A stretch of 64,000 nucleotides of DNA from NCBI RefSeq assembly GCF_007859955.1, contig NZ_SJPR01000003.1, forward strand, positions 62,001 to 126,000, read 5' to 3'. Both the position numbers and the translations under genes were made by a program. Source of the stretch: Botrimarina colliarenosi (lineage in GTDB: Bacteria; Planctomycetota; Planctomycetia; Pirellulales; Lacipirellulaceae). This document shows positions 18,621-27,234 of the stretch, piece after piece. A model generated the notes under the pieces. The model saw only the letters and a program-made list of their open reading frames with translations, did no database searches and was not told where the DNA came from. Position 1 is the first letter of the stretch. Each line of letters starts with the position of its first letter.

Positions 18621-18785
18621 GCCGGCGCCGAATTCGACTGTTAAATCGCGCATCCGACGCGACGTTCTGACCCTCCCGCCCGGAGCCCGGCGGCGGTACC
18701 TTGGGGGGCGGCTGACCGCTCGGGCGAATTGATCGCCCGTGGGTCCCCAACCCCGAAGTCAACACAAGCAGTAGAGGAGTCTCCG

Positions 18786-19823
18786 ATGCCCCTGGTCCCA
18801 ATGCGTTTGCTGCTCGACCACGCCGCCGAGAACGGCTACGGCCTGGCCGCGTTCAACGTGAACAACATGGAGCAGATCCAGGCGATCATGGAGGCCGCCG
18901 AAGAGACCGATTCGCCGGTCATCATCCAGGCGTCGCGCGGCGCCCGGAAGTACTCGCAGGACGCCTACCTGCGGCACCTGATGCTGGCGGCCGCCGAGCT
19001 GTACCCGAAGATCCCGATCGTTATGCACCAGGACCACGGCAACGGTCCCGAGACGTGCCAGAGCGCGATCGATCACGGTTTCACGAGCGTCATGATGGAC
19101 GGCTCGCTGAAGGAAGATGGTTCGACGCCCGCCGACTACGACTACAACGTTAAGGTCACCAAGCAGGTCGTCGAGTCGGCCCACAAGCAAGGCGTTTCGG
19201 TGGAGGGTGAGCTCGGCTGCCTCGGTTCGCTCGAGACCGGCGGCGGTGAGCAAGAGGACGGCCACGGCGCCACCGAAGAGCTGTCGCACGACCAGCTGCT
19301 GACCGACCCGGACGAGGCCGAGCGCTTCGTCGCCGACACGGGCGTCGACGCCCTGGCGGTCGCCATCGGCACCAGCCACGGCGCCTACAAGTTCACCAAG
19401 AAGCCGACCGGCGACGTTCTCGCGATGGACCGCATCATCGAGATCAACAAGCGGCTGCCGAACTGCCACCTCGTGATGCACGGCTCGTCGAGTGTCCCGC
19501 AAGAGCTGCAGGACATCATCAACGAATTCGGCGGCGAGATGAAGCAGACCTACGGCGTGCCGGTCGAAGAGATCCAGAAGGGGATCAAGTACGGCGTGCG
19601 GAAGATCAACGTCGACACCGACAACCGCATGGCGATGACCGGCGCGGTGCGTAAGCTGCTGGCGCAGCACCCCGAGAAGTTCGACGTCCGCGACTGGATG
19701 AAGCCGGCCCGCGAGGCGATGAAGCAGGTCTGCATCGCCCGGATGACGGCCTTCGGCCAGGCCGGCAACGCGGGCAAGATCAAGCCGAAGACGATCGGCG
19801 ACTTCGTCAGCTACTACAAGTAA
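18786..19823 (+). CDS. fba: class II fructose-bisphosphate aldolase
   Basis: Cleaves fructose-1,6-bisphosphate in glycolysis with a zinc cofactor. 345 residues from an ATG preceded by GAGGAG. Catalytic and metal positions are visible: D83 and H84 in MHQDHGNG, E140/E142 in [11 protein letters not shown]198 in GTSHGAYK and H232 in [10 protein letters not shown]103-D105-G-S also matches. The loop after residue 150 (TGGGEQEDG) is as in the longer class IIB-type enzymes. A terminator follows 26 nt downstream, so it is probably a single-gene unit. Confidence 0.95.
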   Translation: MPLVPMRLLLDHAAENGYGLAAFNVNNMEQIQAIMEAAEETDSPVIIQASRGARKYSQDAYLRHLMLAAAELYPKIPIVMHQDHGNGPETCQSAIDHGFTSVMMDGSLKEDGSTPADYDYNVKVTKQVVESAHKQGVSVEGELGCLGSLETGGGEQEDGHGATEELSHDQLLTDPDEAERFVADTGVDALAVAIGTSHGAYKFTKKPTGDVLAMDRIIEINKRLPNCHLVMHGSSSVPQELQDIINEFGGEMKQTYGVPVEEIQKGIKYGVRKINVDTDNRMAMTGAVRKLLAQHPEKFDVRDWMKPAREAMKQVCIARMTAFGQAGNAGKIKPKTIGDFVSYYK

Positions 19824-19849
19824 ATAGCTGTCGGCACTCAGCATTCAGC

Positions 19850-19882
19850 AGCCGGCGGGGGGTCGTCCCCGCCGGCTCTTTT
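19850..19882 (+). terminator. intrinsic terminator after fba
   Basis: An 11-bp GC stem (AGCCGGCGGGG / CCCCGCCGGCT) with loop GGTCGT is followed by CTTTTG. Short T run but a strong stem, 26 nt after the fba stop. Confidence 0.85.
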
Positions 19883-19916
19883 GCTGCGCCGGGTGGGAGC
19901 GTGGTAAGATAGAGCT

Positions 19917-20501
19917 ATGAGCACGGTTGAACTCGGAACCAAGGCGACTTTGTCGCTGATCACCGCGGATGACTTGGGCAGAGACTACCGCGATCAGCGG
20001 TGCGATCTGGTCGAAGGGAAGGTGCGCTTGATGTCTCCTGCCGGTTTTGGTCATGGAACGCTCGCCGCACGGATCGCGACGGCGCTCAGCTATCACGTTG
20101 AGTCGCAACGCCTTGGCATGATTGCGGGCGCCGAGACGGGGTTTCGAATCGGACAGAACCCCGACACGGTGCTCGCCCCGGATGCGGCCTTTATACGCAA
20201 TGTTCGAGTCGAGGAGATTGGCGTTACCGAGGCCTACTTCCCCGAGGCGCCGGCGCTTGCGGTGGAAGTGACCAGCCCCAGCGACACCGCCGAGCAGGTG
20301 GACGATAAAGCGCGGCGCTGGCTCGCGGCGGGCTGTGAAATGGTGTGGGTCGTCTACCCACGCGGCAAGTCGGTGACGGTCTATCGCTCGCTCGACGACG
20401 TGAAAATTGTCACCGGCGACGCGGCGCTCGACGGGGGCGACGTCCTGCCCGGGTTCAGCTACCCGCTGGCGGAGCTTTTTGCCGGGCTCGACCCGAAATG
20501 A
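19917..20501 (+). CDS. Uma2 family (DUF820) PD-(D/E)XK-like protein
   Basis: 194 residues of the Uma2 family, which is expanded in cyanobacteria and planctomycetes and has a restriction-endonuclease-like fold. The expected residues are present: D89 (VLAPDAAF), E117 in AVEVTSPSD, and K131 in DDKARRWLAAGC. The function of the family is not settled. It overlaps the next gene by ATGA, so the two are probably co-translated. Confidence 0.85.
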   Translation: MSTVELGTKATLSLITADDLGRDYRDQRCDLVEGKVRLMSPAGFGHGTLAARIATALSYHVESQRLGMIAGAETGFRIGQNPDTVLAPDAAFIRNVRVEEIGVTEAYFPEAPALAVEVTSPSDTAEQVDDKARRWLAAGCEMVWVVYPRGKSVTVYRSLDDVKIVTGDAALDGGDVLPGFSYPLAELFAGLDPK

Positions 20502-21289
20502 TCCGTCGCGACCTGCCGAGCGGTGGCGACGGGGCGGCCGAACAATGGCTGCTCGTGACGCAGCCCGACCACGCGCGGGTGAGTTGGGAACTGGCGAAGG
20601 CGTGGGACAACGCCGAGTTCGCGACGCTTGTCTGCCCCGCCGACCAGCCCGGTCACGAGCTGGCGTCGGTTCGGGCCGAACTGCTCGAGGCAATTCGCTG
20701 TCACGATGACGGCTGGATTGGCTACGCCGACGCGCTGCTGATCGACGCGGAAGGTAGGCCGCTCAGCTTCACCGAGATGCCCCCCGACGCGGCTCAAGCA
20801 ATCTGGACCGCTTCGATCGAAGCGTGTCGGGCGATCGGCCCATTGGCGGGGTGGGTGGTGGCGTCGCACTTCTACTCCCTCCAGGCTGGTCGGGACGCCG
20901 ACTATCCGCAGTGGGTGGGCTGGCTAGAAAGCGTCGATCAACTACGCACGGGCTGGCTCGACGAGTGGCGGCAGGCGTCGCCGCACCACCTCACCGAGCT
21001 TGCCGATCGTTGCCTGGTTTGGCTGCAGGCTTTCGACTGGATGAGCCTGTGGCTTTGTTGTGTGTGTCCGATCACCGAAGGGGACGAGGCGGCCGAGCCG
21101 ATGACGACCGGCGGCCCCGAAGCGGGTTGGCGCCCCCTCCGTTTTGTCGCCGACAAGTGTCGAGAGCCGGTGCGGGTGACTCCGTGGCCGTTCAAGACGG
21201 CGGAACTGACGCTGTCGGTCGACGCCCGACTTGGTTCGATTGAAGGGGCGGCGAGCAAGCTCAGCTGGCGGCTCGTCCCTAGTGAATGA
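20498..21289 (+). CDS. DUF3891 family protein
   Basis: 263 residues starting on the ATGA overlap with the Uma2 gene. It carries the DUF3891 features: LLVTQPDHARVSWELAKAWD near the N-terminus, CHDDGWIGYADA around residue 67, and VVASHFYSLQAG further on. The conserved His/Asp residues suggest a metal-dependent HD-like hydrolase, which is inference. Its last 11 nt overlap the end of the antiporter gene on the other strand. Confidence 0.8.
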   Translation: MIRRDLPSGGDGAAEQWLLVTQPDHARVSWELAKAWDNAEFATLVCPADQPGHELASVRAELLEAIRCHDDGWIGYADALLIDAEGRPLSFTEMPPDAAQAIWTASIEACRAIGPLAGWVVASHFYSLQAGRDADYPQWVGWLESVDQLRTGWLDEWRQASPHHLTELADRCLVWLQAFDWMSLWLCCVCPITEGDEAAEPMTTGGPEAGWRPLRFVADKCREPVRVTPWPFKTAELTLSVDARLGSIEGAASKLSWRLVPSE

Positions 21290-23111
21290 CGCCGCTCTCG
21301 GCCGGGTCGAAGCCGCCGGCCGGTGGGTCGACCAGCGCGAGGATCTTGCCGCCCGTCTTGAGGTCGAGCGGCTGGTCCTCCGTGGCGAAGCGGGCGCGGC
21401 CCCCGTCGAGAAATTTGCAGAGCACGATCGCCGTTGGGCCGTACTGTTCGGTGAACTTCTCGAAGGTGTAGTCTTCGCTGAGCGTTGTCTTTTTGATCTG
21501 CGCGCCCATCTCCACCCGGCGGCGGAGCTCGTCGTAGGTGACGCCGGGGCCGAACAGCAGCCGGCCGTGCAGGTGGGACGGGATTCGGCGTTGGCGTTCT
21601 CCCGCCTTCTTGGTCGGCGAGAGTTGGTAGACGTTTTCGCTGCCGAAGACCTCACGGAGCTCGGTGGCGGCGATCGAGTTGACCTCGTCGTTGGGCGTCA
21701 TCGCCATGAGCCGGCCGATGCCCCCCAGGTCGAGCCCCTGCATAACAAACTCGCTGCCGATACTGGCGTAATGGGCGCGGAGCCCCGCCATGCGGGCGGC
21801 CTGAACGCTTTGCGGGTTGGTGTCGACCAGCAGCGCCGGGATGTTCTCTTTCTGAAGCGACTCGGCCAGCATCCGTGCGAACTGAGCGGCGCCGGCCAGG
21901 AGCACGCCCTGGGGATCGGCCTGAGAGAGCCCGAGACGGCGGGCCAGGGGGCCGAGCGTCAGTCCGTAGGTCAGAACGGTGCCGACGATCACCATGAACG
22001 TCGCGAGCACCAGGCGGTCGCCCTCGGGCGCGAGCTCGGTGTCTTTCAACCCTAGGGCGAACAAGGACGCCACCGCGGCCGCGACGATACCCCGCGGATG
22101 GATCCAGGCGAGCAGCAGCCGCTCGTTCCGGGACAGGTCGCTGCCGACGGTCGCCAGCAGGGTCGCAACGGGGCGTATCAGAAAAATCAAAGTGGCGACA
22201 AAGGCGAGGCCCCCCCAGCCGATCTGTTGGATCTCGTCCCAGCCGATCGTCACCCGCGACGAGAGCAGGATGAACAGCACCGCGATCAGCAGCACGCGCA
22301 GGTTCTCTTTGAACTCGACGACGTGCTTAACCGACGTGCGATGCTGGTTGGCCAGGATGAGCCCGAGGACCGTCACGGTGACCAGCCCCGACTCTCCCGC
22401 CAGGGCGTTGGAGACCGCAAACATCAGCACCACGAGCCCCAACACGACGGCGTTCTGCAGGTAGTCGGGGACGAGGTAGCGCTGCAGCAGATAGGTGATC
22501 AGCCAAGCGGCCGAGCTCCCTAGGGCCACGCCGACGAACGACGTCTTGGCGAGGATCCAGGCCGACTCCGAGGCGAGGCCATTTCCCATGCCGTGCACGA
22601 CGAGTTCAAAGACCAACGCGGCGAGGATCGCGCCAATCGGGTCGTTGACGATTCCTTCCCATTTGATGACCGAGCCGATCCGGCCGGTGGGTCGCACCTG
22701 GCGCAGGAGCGGCAGGATGACCGTCGGTCCGCTAACGGTTAGTAGCGCGCCGAGCAGCGTCGCCATCGGCCAGCTGAAGTCCATCAGCCAGTGGGCGGCG
22801 ACGGTCGACGTTCCCCACGTGACGAGCAAGCCGACGGTCACCAGACGGAGCACGACCGAGCGGGTCTCTTGGACCTCTTTCAACTGGAGGCTCAGGCCCC
22901 CCTCGAACAGAATGACGCCGACCGCCAGCGAGATAACCGGCAGCAGGGCCTTGTCATCGAGGTAGGTCTCCGGAGGGCCCACGGCGATGCCCAGCGCGAA
23001 CCCGAAGGCGAGCAGCAGGACGATCGCCGGCAGCCGGGTCCGCCAAGCGAGCCACTGGGCGCCCACGCCCAGCGAAAGGACCAGAGCCAAATAGAGGGAA
23101 GTGCTCAGCAC
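21279..23111 (-). CDS. CPA1-type sodium/proton antiporter with C-terminal nucleotide-binding-like domain
   Basis: 610 residues. The first ~390 form about 12 membrane helices typical of NhaP/CPA1 exchangers, with the ion-binding Asn-Asp in EGIVNDPIGAILAAL. The C-terminal ~200 residues are soluble and resemble a TrkA/RCK-type NAD-binding domain (LAGAAQFARMLAESL, ALLVDTNPQSVQAARM), suggesting ligand gating. It converges on the DUF3891 gene with an 11-nt overlap of the two 3' ends. Confidence 0.85.
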   Translation of the reverse strand: MLSTSLYLALVLSLGVGAQWLAWRTRLPAIVLLLAFGFALGIAVGPPETYLDDKALLPVISLAVGVILFEGGLSLQLKEVQETRSVVLRLVTVGLLVTWGTSTVAAHWLMDFSWPMATLLGALLTVSGPTVILPLLRQVRPTGRIGSVIKWEGIVNDPIGAILAALVFELVVHGMGNGLASESAWILAKTSFVGVALGSSAAWLITYLLQRYLVPDYLQNAVVLGLVVLMFAVSNALAGESGLVTVTVLGLILANQHRTSVKHVVEFKENLRVLLIAVLFILLSSRVTIGWDEIQQIGWGGLAFVATLIFLIRPVATLLATVGSDLSRNERLLLAWIHPRGIVAAAVASLFALGLKDTELAPEGDRLVLATFMVIVGTVLTYGLTLGPLARRLGLSQADPQGVLLAGAAQFARMLAESLQKENIPALLVDTNPQSVQAARMAGLRAHYASIGSEFVMQGLDLGGIGRLMAMTPNDEVNSIAATELREVFGSENVYQLSPTKKAGERQRRIPSHLHGRLLFGPGVTYDELRRRVEMGAQIKKTTLSEDYTFEKFTEQYGPTAIVLCKFLDGGRARFATEDQPLDLKTGGKILALVDPPAGGFDPAESGVIH

Positions 23112-23391
23112 GGTGGCGTCTTAGGGCGGGGCGTTGGGCGGAGTCGGGGGACGCTGGTCCTTGTATATGACGGGCGAAGGCCCATGACGCCAGCGGCTCC
23201 CCAACCGTTTTAGACGACACAACCGGGCCGCAGGCGGCTGCCAGGGCTTCTCCAGAGGCCCGTAAGTTGCCCCGCATCCCGTGCGGAATTAGACTTGATT
23301 ACTTGGAGCGGGCGATGGACCGGCCCTCCGCGCCCCCGGTTTCGCCGCATTCCCCTCCATCTACGCCGCCCCCTTCGTGGGGCGACCCGCG

Positions 23392-24357
23392 ATGCCCCGC
23401 CTGCCGCTTATTGTCTGTTCGCTCGGTCTGGCGGCATTGCTGCCCGGGCTCGCGTTGGGCCAGTTTACGTCGGCCGAGGCGACGCCCTCGTCGGCGCCCG
23501 CCGCCGCCCCGCGGGATTTCGCCCCGGGCGTTGAGACGGTGATCCCCCCGTCGATCGATCCGGCGGAGACCGTCACGCAGCACGACGTGGTCGAGATCCG
23601 GGCCAACGAGGCGCTCGATTGGCAGCCCAAGCTGCTGGCCGATCAGACGCTCTACCAGGACGCCGAAGACACCCGCTTTACGCGGGAAATTTGGTGCCTG
23701 GAGTTTGGCTTCAAGCCGCTGCGGATGATCCGCTTTGCGGACCCCTCGACCGAGTCGGGTCAGCGGTTCGTCTGGTACCTTGTCTATCGGGTGAAGAACA
23801 CCGGGGCGGCCCTCAAGCCGACCATGAGCGAGGCGGACGGCGAATTCACCGCCGTCGCCGCCGACTCGGGCCCGATCCGCTACCTGCCGCACTTCGTCCT
23901 CCAGGGCCACGACGTGGGGCCCGAAGGGGGAAAGGTCTACCGCGCCTACCTCGACCAATCGATGCCCGAAGCGGTCGCCGCCATCGGCCGCCGCGAGGCG
24001 CCCGGCCGCAAGCTGTACACGTCGACCACGATGCCGCTCGAGCCTCTCGCCGTTGGCGAGGAGCGATGGGGCGTCGCTTTGTGGAGCGACATCGACCCGG
24101 AGATCGACTTCTTCAGCGTCTACGCCCGGGGGCTCTCGAACGCCTACGAATGGACCGATCCGGCCGGCGCCTACGCCGCCGGAGACCCCCCCGGAAAGGG
24201 GCGTGAGTTCGTCCGCAAGACGCTTCAGCTGAACTTCTGGCGTCCCGGCGACCGATTCTTGCAGCACGAGAACGAGGTCCGGTACGGGACCGCCCCCGGC
24301 AAGGCCGACCTCTATGGGGTCGAAGAAGGGGTTGATTACCGCTGGGTCTACCGGTAG
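23392..24357 (+). CDS. exported protein of unknown function
   Basis: 321 residues with a Sec signal peptide (MPRLPLIVCSLGLAALLPG, likely cleaved after LALG). The mature part contains ANEALDWQPKLLADQTLYQD, FGFKPLRMIRFADP and QRFVWYLVYRVKN. The last reads like a beta-sandwich strand pattern common in periplasmic proteins. I know it only as a planctomycete-type hypothetical. ATG at 23392 is chosen over a GTG five codons upstream because it gives a clean signal peptide. Confidence 0.75.
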   Translation: MPRLPLIVCSLGLAALLPGLALGQFTSAEATPSSAPAAAPRDFAPGVETVIPPSIDPAETVTQHDVVEIRANEALDWQPKLLADQTLYQDAEDTRFTREIWCLEFGFKPLRMIRFADPSTESGQRFVWYLVYRVKNTGAALKPTMSEADGEFTAVAADSGPIRYLPHFVLQGHDVGPEGGKVYRAYLDQSMPEAVAAIGRREAPGRKLYTSTTMPLEPLAVGEERWGVALWSDIDPEIDFFSVYARGLSNAYEWTDPAGAYAAGDPPGKGREFVRKTLQLNFWRPGDRFLQHENEVRYGTAPGKADLYGVEEGVDYRWVYR

Positions 24358-24444
24358 TCTGCGGGGCTCGTTTAGAACACCTGACGGCCCCCGTTCTCCA
24401 GCTCTGTCTGGCGTGGGGGTCCCCAGCTAGCCCCACGATGCAAG

Positions 24445-24744
24445 ATGGCACATAAGAAAGGCCAAGGCTCAAGCCGTAACGGCCGCGATTCGAACGCCCA
24501 GCGACGCGGCGTCAAGAAGTTCGGCGGCGAGCACGTGATCCCCGGCAACATCTTGATCCGCCAGGTGGGCAACAAGTGGCGCCCCGGCAAGAACGTCGGT
24601 CAGGGCCGCGACTACACGCTGTTCGCCCTCACCGAGGGCCACATCCTGTTCGATCAGGAAGGCCGCCGGATCAACGTGGTCTCCGCCGAGCAGCTGGCCG
24701 AGAACATCGCCGCCAAGCACGCCGCGGCCGCCGCAGCGAACTGA
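24445..24744 (+). CDS. rpmA: 50S ribosomal protein L27
   Basis: L27's N-terminal tail reaches the peptidyl transferase centre. The 99-residue protein starts [20 protein letters not shown] with no N-terminal leader needing cleavage of the Firmicutes type. The core [19 protein letters not shown] and [19 protein letters not shown] follow. rplU (L21), its usual partner, is not upstream here. A terminator follows. Confidence 0.97.
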   Translation: MAHKKGQGSSRNGRDSNAQRRGVKKFGGEHVIPGNILIRQVGNKWRPGKNVGQGRDYTLFALTEGHILFDQEGRRINVVSAEQLAENIAAKHAAAAAAN

Positions 24745-24779
24745 GTGCCCGAGAAACGGGCTTCCGCGCACAGCACTAG

Positions 24780-24814
24780 AAGGGACGCGCGCTGTTAAGC
24801 GCCGTCCCTTTTTT
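24780..24814 (+). terminator. intrinsic terminator after rpmA
   Basis: AAGGGACG pairs with CGTCCCTT across a partly paired GC-rich inner part (CGCGCTGTTAAGCGC), followed by six Ts. It separates rpmA from obgE although the two are commonly co-transcribed elsewhere. Confidence 0.88.
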
Positions 24815-24844
24815 GCTGCGCAGAGGAGTTTATCAAGGCAGAGC

Positions 24845-25238
24845 AGGGGATGATTGGGGATAAGGGGATCGCAAGCGAACGGTCCCGTTTTCCTTCGCTC
24901 CAATTACGGTTGATGCAGGGGGGGTGTGACATACTTATTGTTAGAGGGGGGCAACCGCGGAGCGGCTGTTTGGCCATCTCTTCTACTAGCAGTACGAACA
25001 ACTTGCTGCGTCGCACCTGAAGAATTCACAAACGACTACTAGAGCGTGCTTCTTGTAAGCGTAGCGATTTGGTCGTCGGCGAGGCGAGCTGGGCGAGGCG
25101 ACCGAAGCAGGCGAAGCGGTGCTTCGTCGATGCAGGTCAACGACGCCCAGCGAAGCTGCAGCCCGACCAAACGCTACCCTTACAAGAAGCACGCTCTAAC
25201 GTCCGCTTGCGATCCCCTTATCTCCAGTCATATCCCCC
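24845..25238. repeat. outer inverted pair in rpmA-obgE gap
   Basis: GATAAGGGGATCGCAAGCG (24859-24877) has an exact 19-bp complement at 25204-25222. Outside this core the arms extend with drift as GGGGAT-type words. The 394-bp interval holds no convincing gene but contains a complete MITE-like element against its right arm. The region is 30 nt short of the obgE start. Confidence 0.75.
25040..25198. mobile_element. MITE-like element, 159 bp
   Basis: Long terminal inverted repeats: the left 36 nt start TAGAGCGTGCTTCTTGTAAG and the right 35 nt are its reverse complement with about three differences, both ending TA. The centre is a further imperfect palindrome and has no ORF. TA at both ends fits Tc1/mariner or IS630-type insertion at TA. 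The source transposase is not in the window. Confidence 0.8.
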
Positions 25239-25267
25239 CCATCCCCCTTCTTAACCCCACCATTAGA

Positions 25268-26275
25268 GTGTTCGTTGATCGAGTCACCGTCGATGTCGAA
25301 GCCGGCCGCGGCGGCGACGGCTGTATGTCGTTCCGGCGTGAGAAGTACGTCCCCCGTGGTGGTCCCGACGGCGGCGACGGCGGCGACGGCGGCAGCATCA
25401 TCGTCGTCGCTAAGCACGGCGTCGACTCGCTCCAAGAGTTGGTTCACCGCAAGCACTGGCGCGCCAAGAATGGCGCCCCGGGCCGTGGGTCGGGCTGCCA
25501 CGGCGCGAACTCCGACGACCAGGTGATCCACGTCCCGCCCGGCACGGTGGTGCGTGACGAGGCCCACGACTTGGTGCTCCGCGACCTGACCACCGATGGC
25601 GACACCGTGATCGCCGCCCGCGGCGGCAAGGGGGGCAAGGGGAACACCCGCTTCAAGTCATCGACCAACCAGGCGCCCCGCGACTGGACCCCCGGCGGCG
25701 AAGGCGAGAAGCGCCGACTGACGTTCGAGCTCAAGGTGATCGCCGACGTCGGGCTGCTCGGCATGCCCAACGCGGGCAAAAGCACGCTGCTCTCGCGGGT
25801 CAGCCGAGCCAAGCCGGAAATCGCCAACTACCCGTTCACCACGAAGAGCCCCAACCTGGGCATCGTCGAGATCGACTGGGACCGGCAGTTCGTGATGGCG
25901 GACATCCCCGGCCTGATCGAGGGCGCCAGCGAGGGACACGGCCTGGGGCACGAGTTCCTCCGCCACGTCGAGCGGACCCGCGTCCTGGTCCACCTCGTCG
26001 AGCCGATGCCAGAGGACCAGTCCGACCCGGTCGAGAACTACCGCACGATCCGCCACGAGATCGACGCCTACAGCACGCAGCTGGGCATCGACCTGGCGAG
26101 CCGCCCCGAGATCGTCACGGTGAGCAAGAGCGAGCTCCCCGGCAGCGAGGAGATCGCCAGCCAGTTGGAGGAGGCGACCGGCGGCGAGGTCCTGCGGTTC
26201 AGCTCCGCGACCGGCGACGGGCTCAAGGCGCTGGTCCAGCGGGTCTGGGAGACCCTGCACCCGGCGGACGAGTAA
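25268..26275 (+). CDS. obgE: GTPase Obg
   Basis: Ribosome-associated GTPase for 50S assembly and stress response. 335 residues from GTG (MFVDRVTVDVEAGRGGDGC). The N-terminal Gly-rich Obg fold covers about 1-157; the G domain has P-loop G165MPNAGKST and DIPGLIEGA (212-220). The guanine-specificity motif, normally N/TKxD, reads SKSE at 286-289. A C-terminal OCT extension is absent. GTG at 25268 is the only start that fits the conserved N-terminus; the longer frame upstream is repeat sequence. Confidence 0.94.
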   Translation: MFVDRVTVDVEAGRGGDGCMSFRREKYVPRGGPDGGDGGDGGSIIVVAKHGVDSLQELVHRKHWRAKNGAPGRGSGCHGANSDDQVIHVPPGTVVRDEAHDLVLRDLTTDGDTVIAARGGKGGKGNTRFKSSTNQAPRDWTPGGEGEKRRLTFELKVIADVGLLGMPNAGKSTLLSRVSRAKPEIANYPFTTKSPNLGIVEIDWDRQFVMADIPGLIEGASEGHGLGHEFLRHVERTRVLVHLVEPMPEDQSDPVENYRTIRHEIDAYSTQLGIDLASRPEIVTVSKSELPGSEEIASQLEEATGGEVLRFSSATGDGLKALVQRVWETLHPADE

Positions 26276-26330
26276 CACCCTCGGCCGCAGCTTGGTGGCG
26301 ACTAGGTCTTTCACAAAGCTGAATTCTAGG

Positions 26331-26410
26331 ATGAGCCGATTGGGCGCTAGCCCCGGTTGAATCACGAAGAACCGTGGCTAGAAACCGTGGCTAGCGCCAA
26401 AACGGCTCAT
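26331..26410. repeat. REP-like hairpin, diverged third copy
   Basis: Left arm begins ATGAGCCGATTGGGCGCTAG and right arm is its imperfect reverse complement (about 24 of 28). It shares TGAGCCG and GCG(C)TAGCC-like words with the two 27-mer hairpins. Between the arms ACCGTGGCTAG also occurs twice as a direct repeat. It lies between obgE and the convergent DUF188 gene. Confidence 0.65.
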
Positions 26411-26445
26411 GGCGCCGACCCTCATTTTCTAGCGTTGACAAGGCA

Positions 26446-26943
26446 CTAGCCTCCCCGCTTCCGCAGAGCTTTGGTGAGCGTCCGGTCGAGCGAGTTCGCG
26501 AAGGTCTGTAGGTCCTTCGGCGAGAGCGGTTTGGGGCCGCGGGTTTCGACGCCGGCGGCCCGCATCTCTTCCATCAGGTCCCGCGACGCTAGGCGGTCGT
26601 GGACGGTGGCGTCGTCGAGCAGCTCGCCGCGGACGCCGATCGCAACGCCCCCCGCCGCCACGACCCGCGCGGACAGGGGGATGTCGCCGGTGACGACCAC
26701 GTCGCCCGGCCTTACGCCCTCGGCGATGCGGTCGTCCGCCACGTCGGGGCCGTCGGGGACCGTGATGGTGCGGACGTACCCGTTCCGCGGCGCCCGCATC
26801 GTCTGGTTAGCGACGAGCACCGCCTCGATCCGCAGCCGCTGCGCCGTGCGGAAAATCAGCTGCTTGATCGTAACGGGGCAGGCGTCCGCGTCGACCCACA
26901 AGCGGAGCGGGGGCGGGTCCTCGGCGGCTTCGGGGGTGGTCAC
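26446..26943 (-). CDS. YaiI/YqxD family protein (DUF188)
   Basis: 165 residues of the UPF0178/DUF188 family. The hallmark WVDADACPVTIKQLIFRTA lies near the N-terminus, followed by VVTGDIPLSARVVAAGG, whose Asp residues match a PIN-like nuclease fold. A role in RNA metabolism is inferred from the fold only. It converges on obgE across a REP-like hairpin. Confidence 0.88.
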   Translation of the reverse strand: MTTPEAAEDPPPLRLWVDADACPVTIKQLIFRTAQRLRIEAVLVANQTMRAPRNGYVRTITVPDGPDVADDRIAEGVRPGDVVVTGDIPLSARVVAAGGVAIGVRGELLDDATVHDRLASRDLMEEMRAAGVETRGPKPLSPKDLQTFANSLDRTLTKALRKRGG

Positions 26944-27234
26944 CCTTCCGTTTTAGCACGGCGCTGGGGTTTGCGAGCCAGGACCCCCGGCGAATCGACA
27001 AGCCCTCGCAGCAGGATTGGAATGACACGGACCCCACCCAACCCATCCGGGGAGCAATCGGGAGGGCCGAATGCGAAACCAAGGCGCAACGCCGAAACTC
27101 GGGGGTTCAGGTGCGCAAAGCAGCGATGCAAACCGTTGACAGCGCAGGGGAGCTTGAATCAGCATGAATTGTAGCGCCGGCTCGGCTCGGCGTTTACAGA
27201 CCAGGCGATCCTTGTTCCGCACCCAGGATGACTA

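Noticed and set aside
24881..25039. Structured RNA in the rpmA-obgE gap
   Set aside because: Looked for SRP, 6S and RNase P features; none was seen. The palindromes are explained by the nested repeats.
25046..25267. Upstream extension of obgE (74 extra residues)
   Set aside because: It would translate the right half of the MITE-like element and a repeat arm; the conserved Obg start is at 25268.
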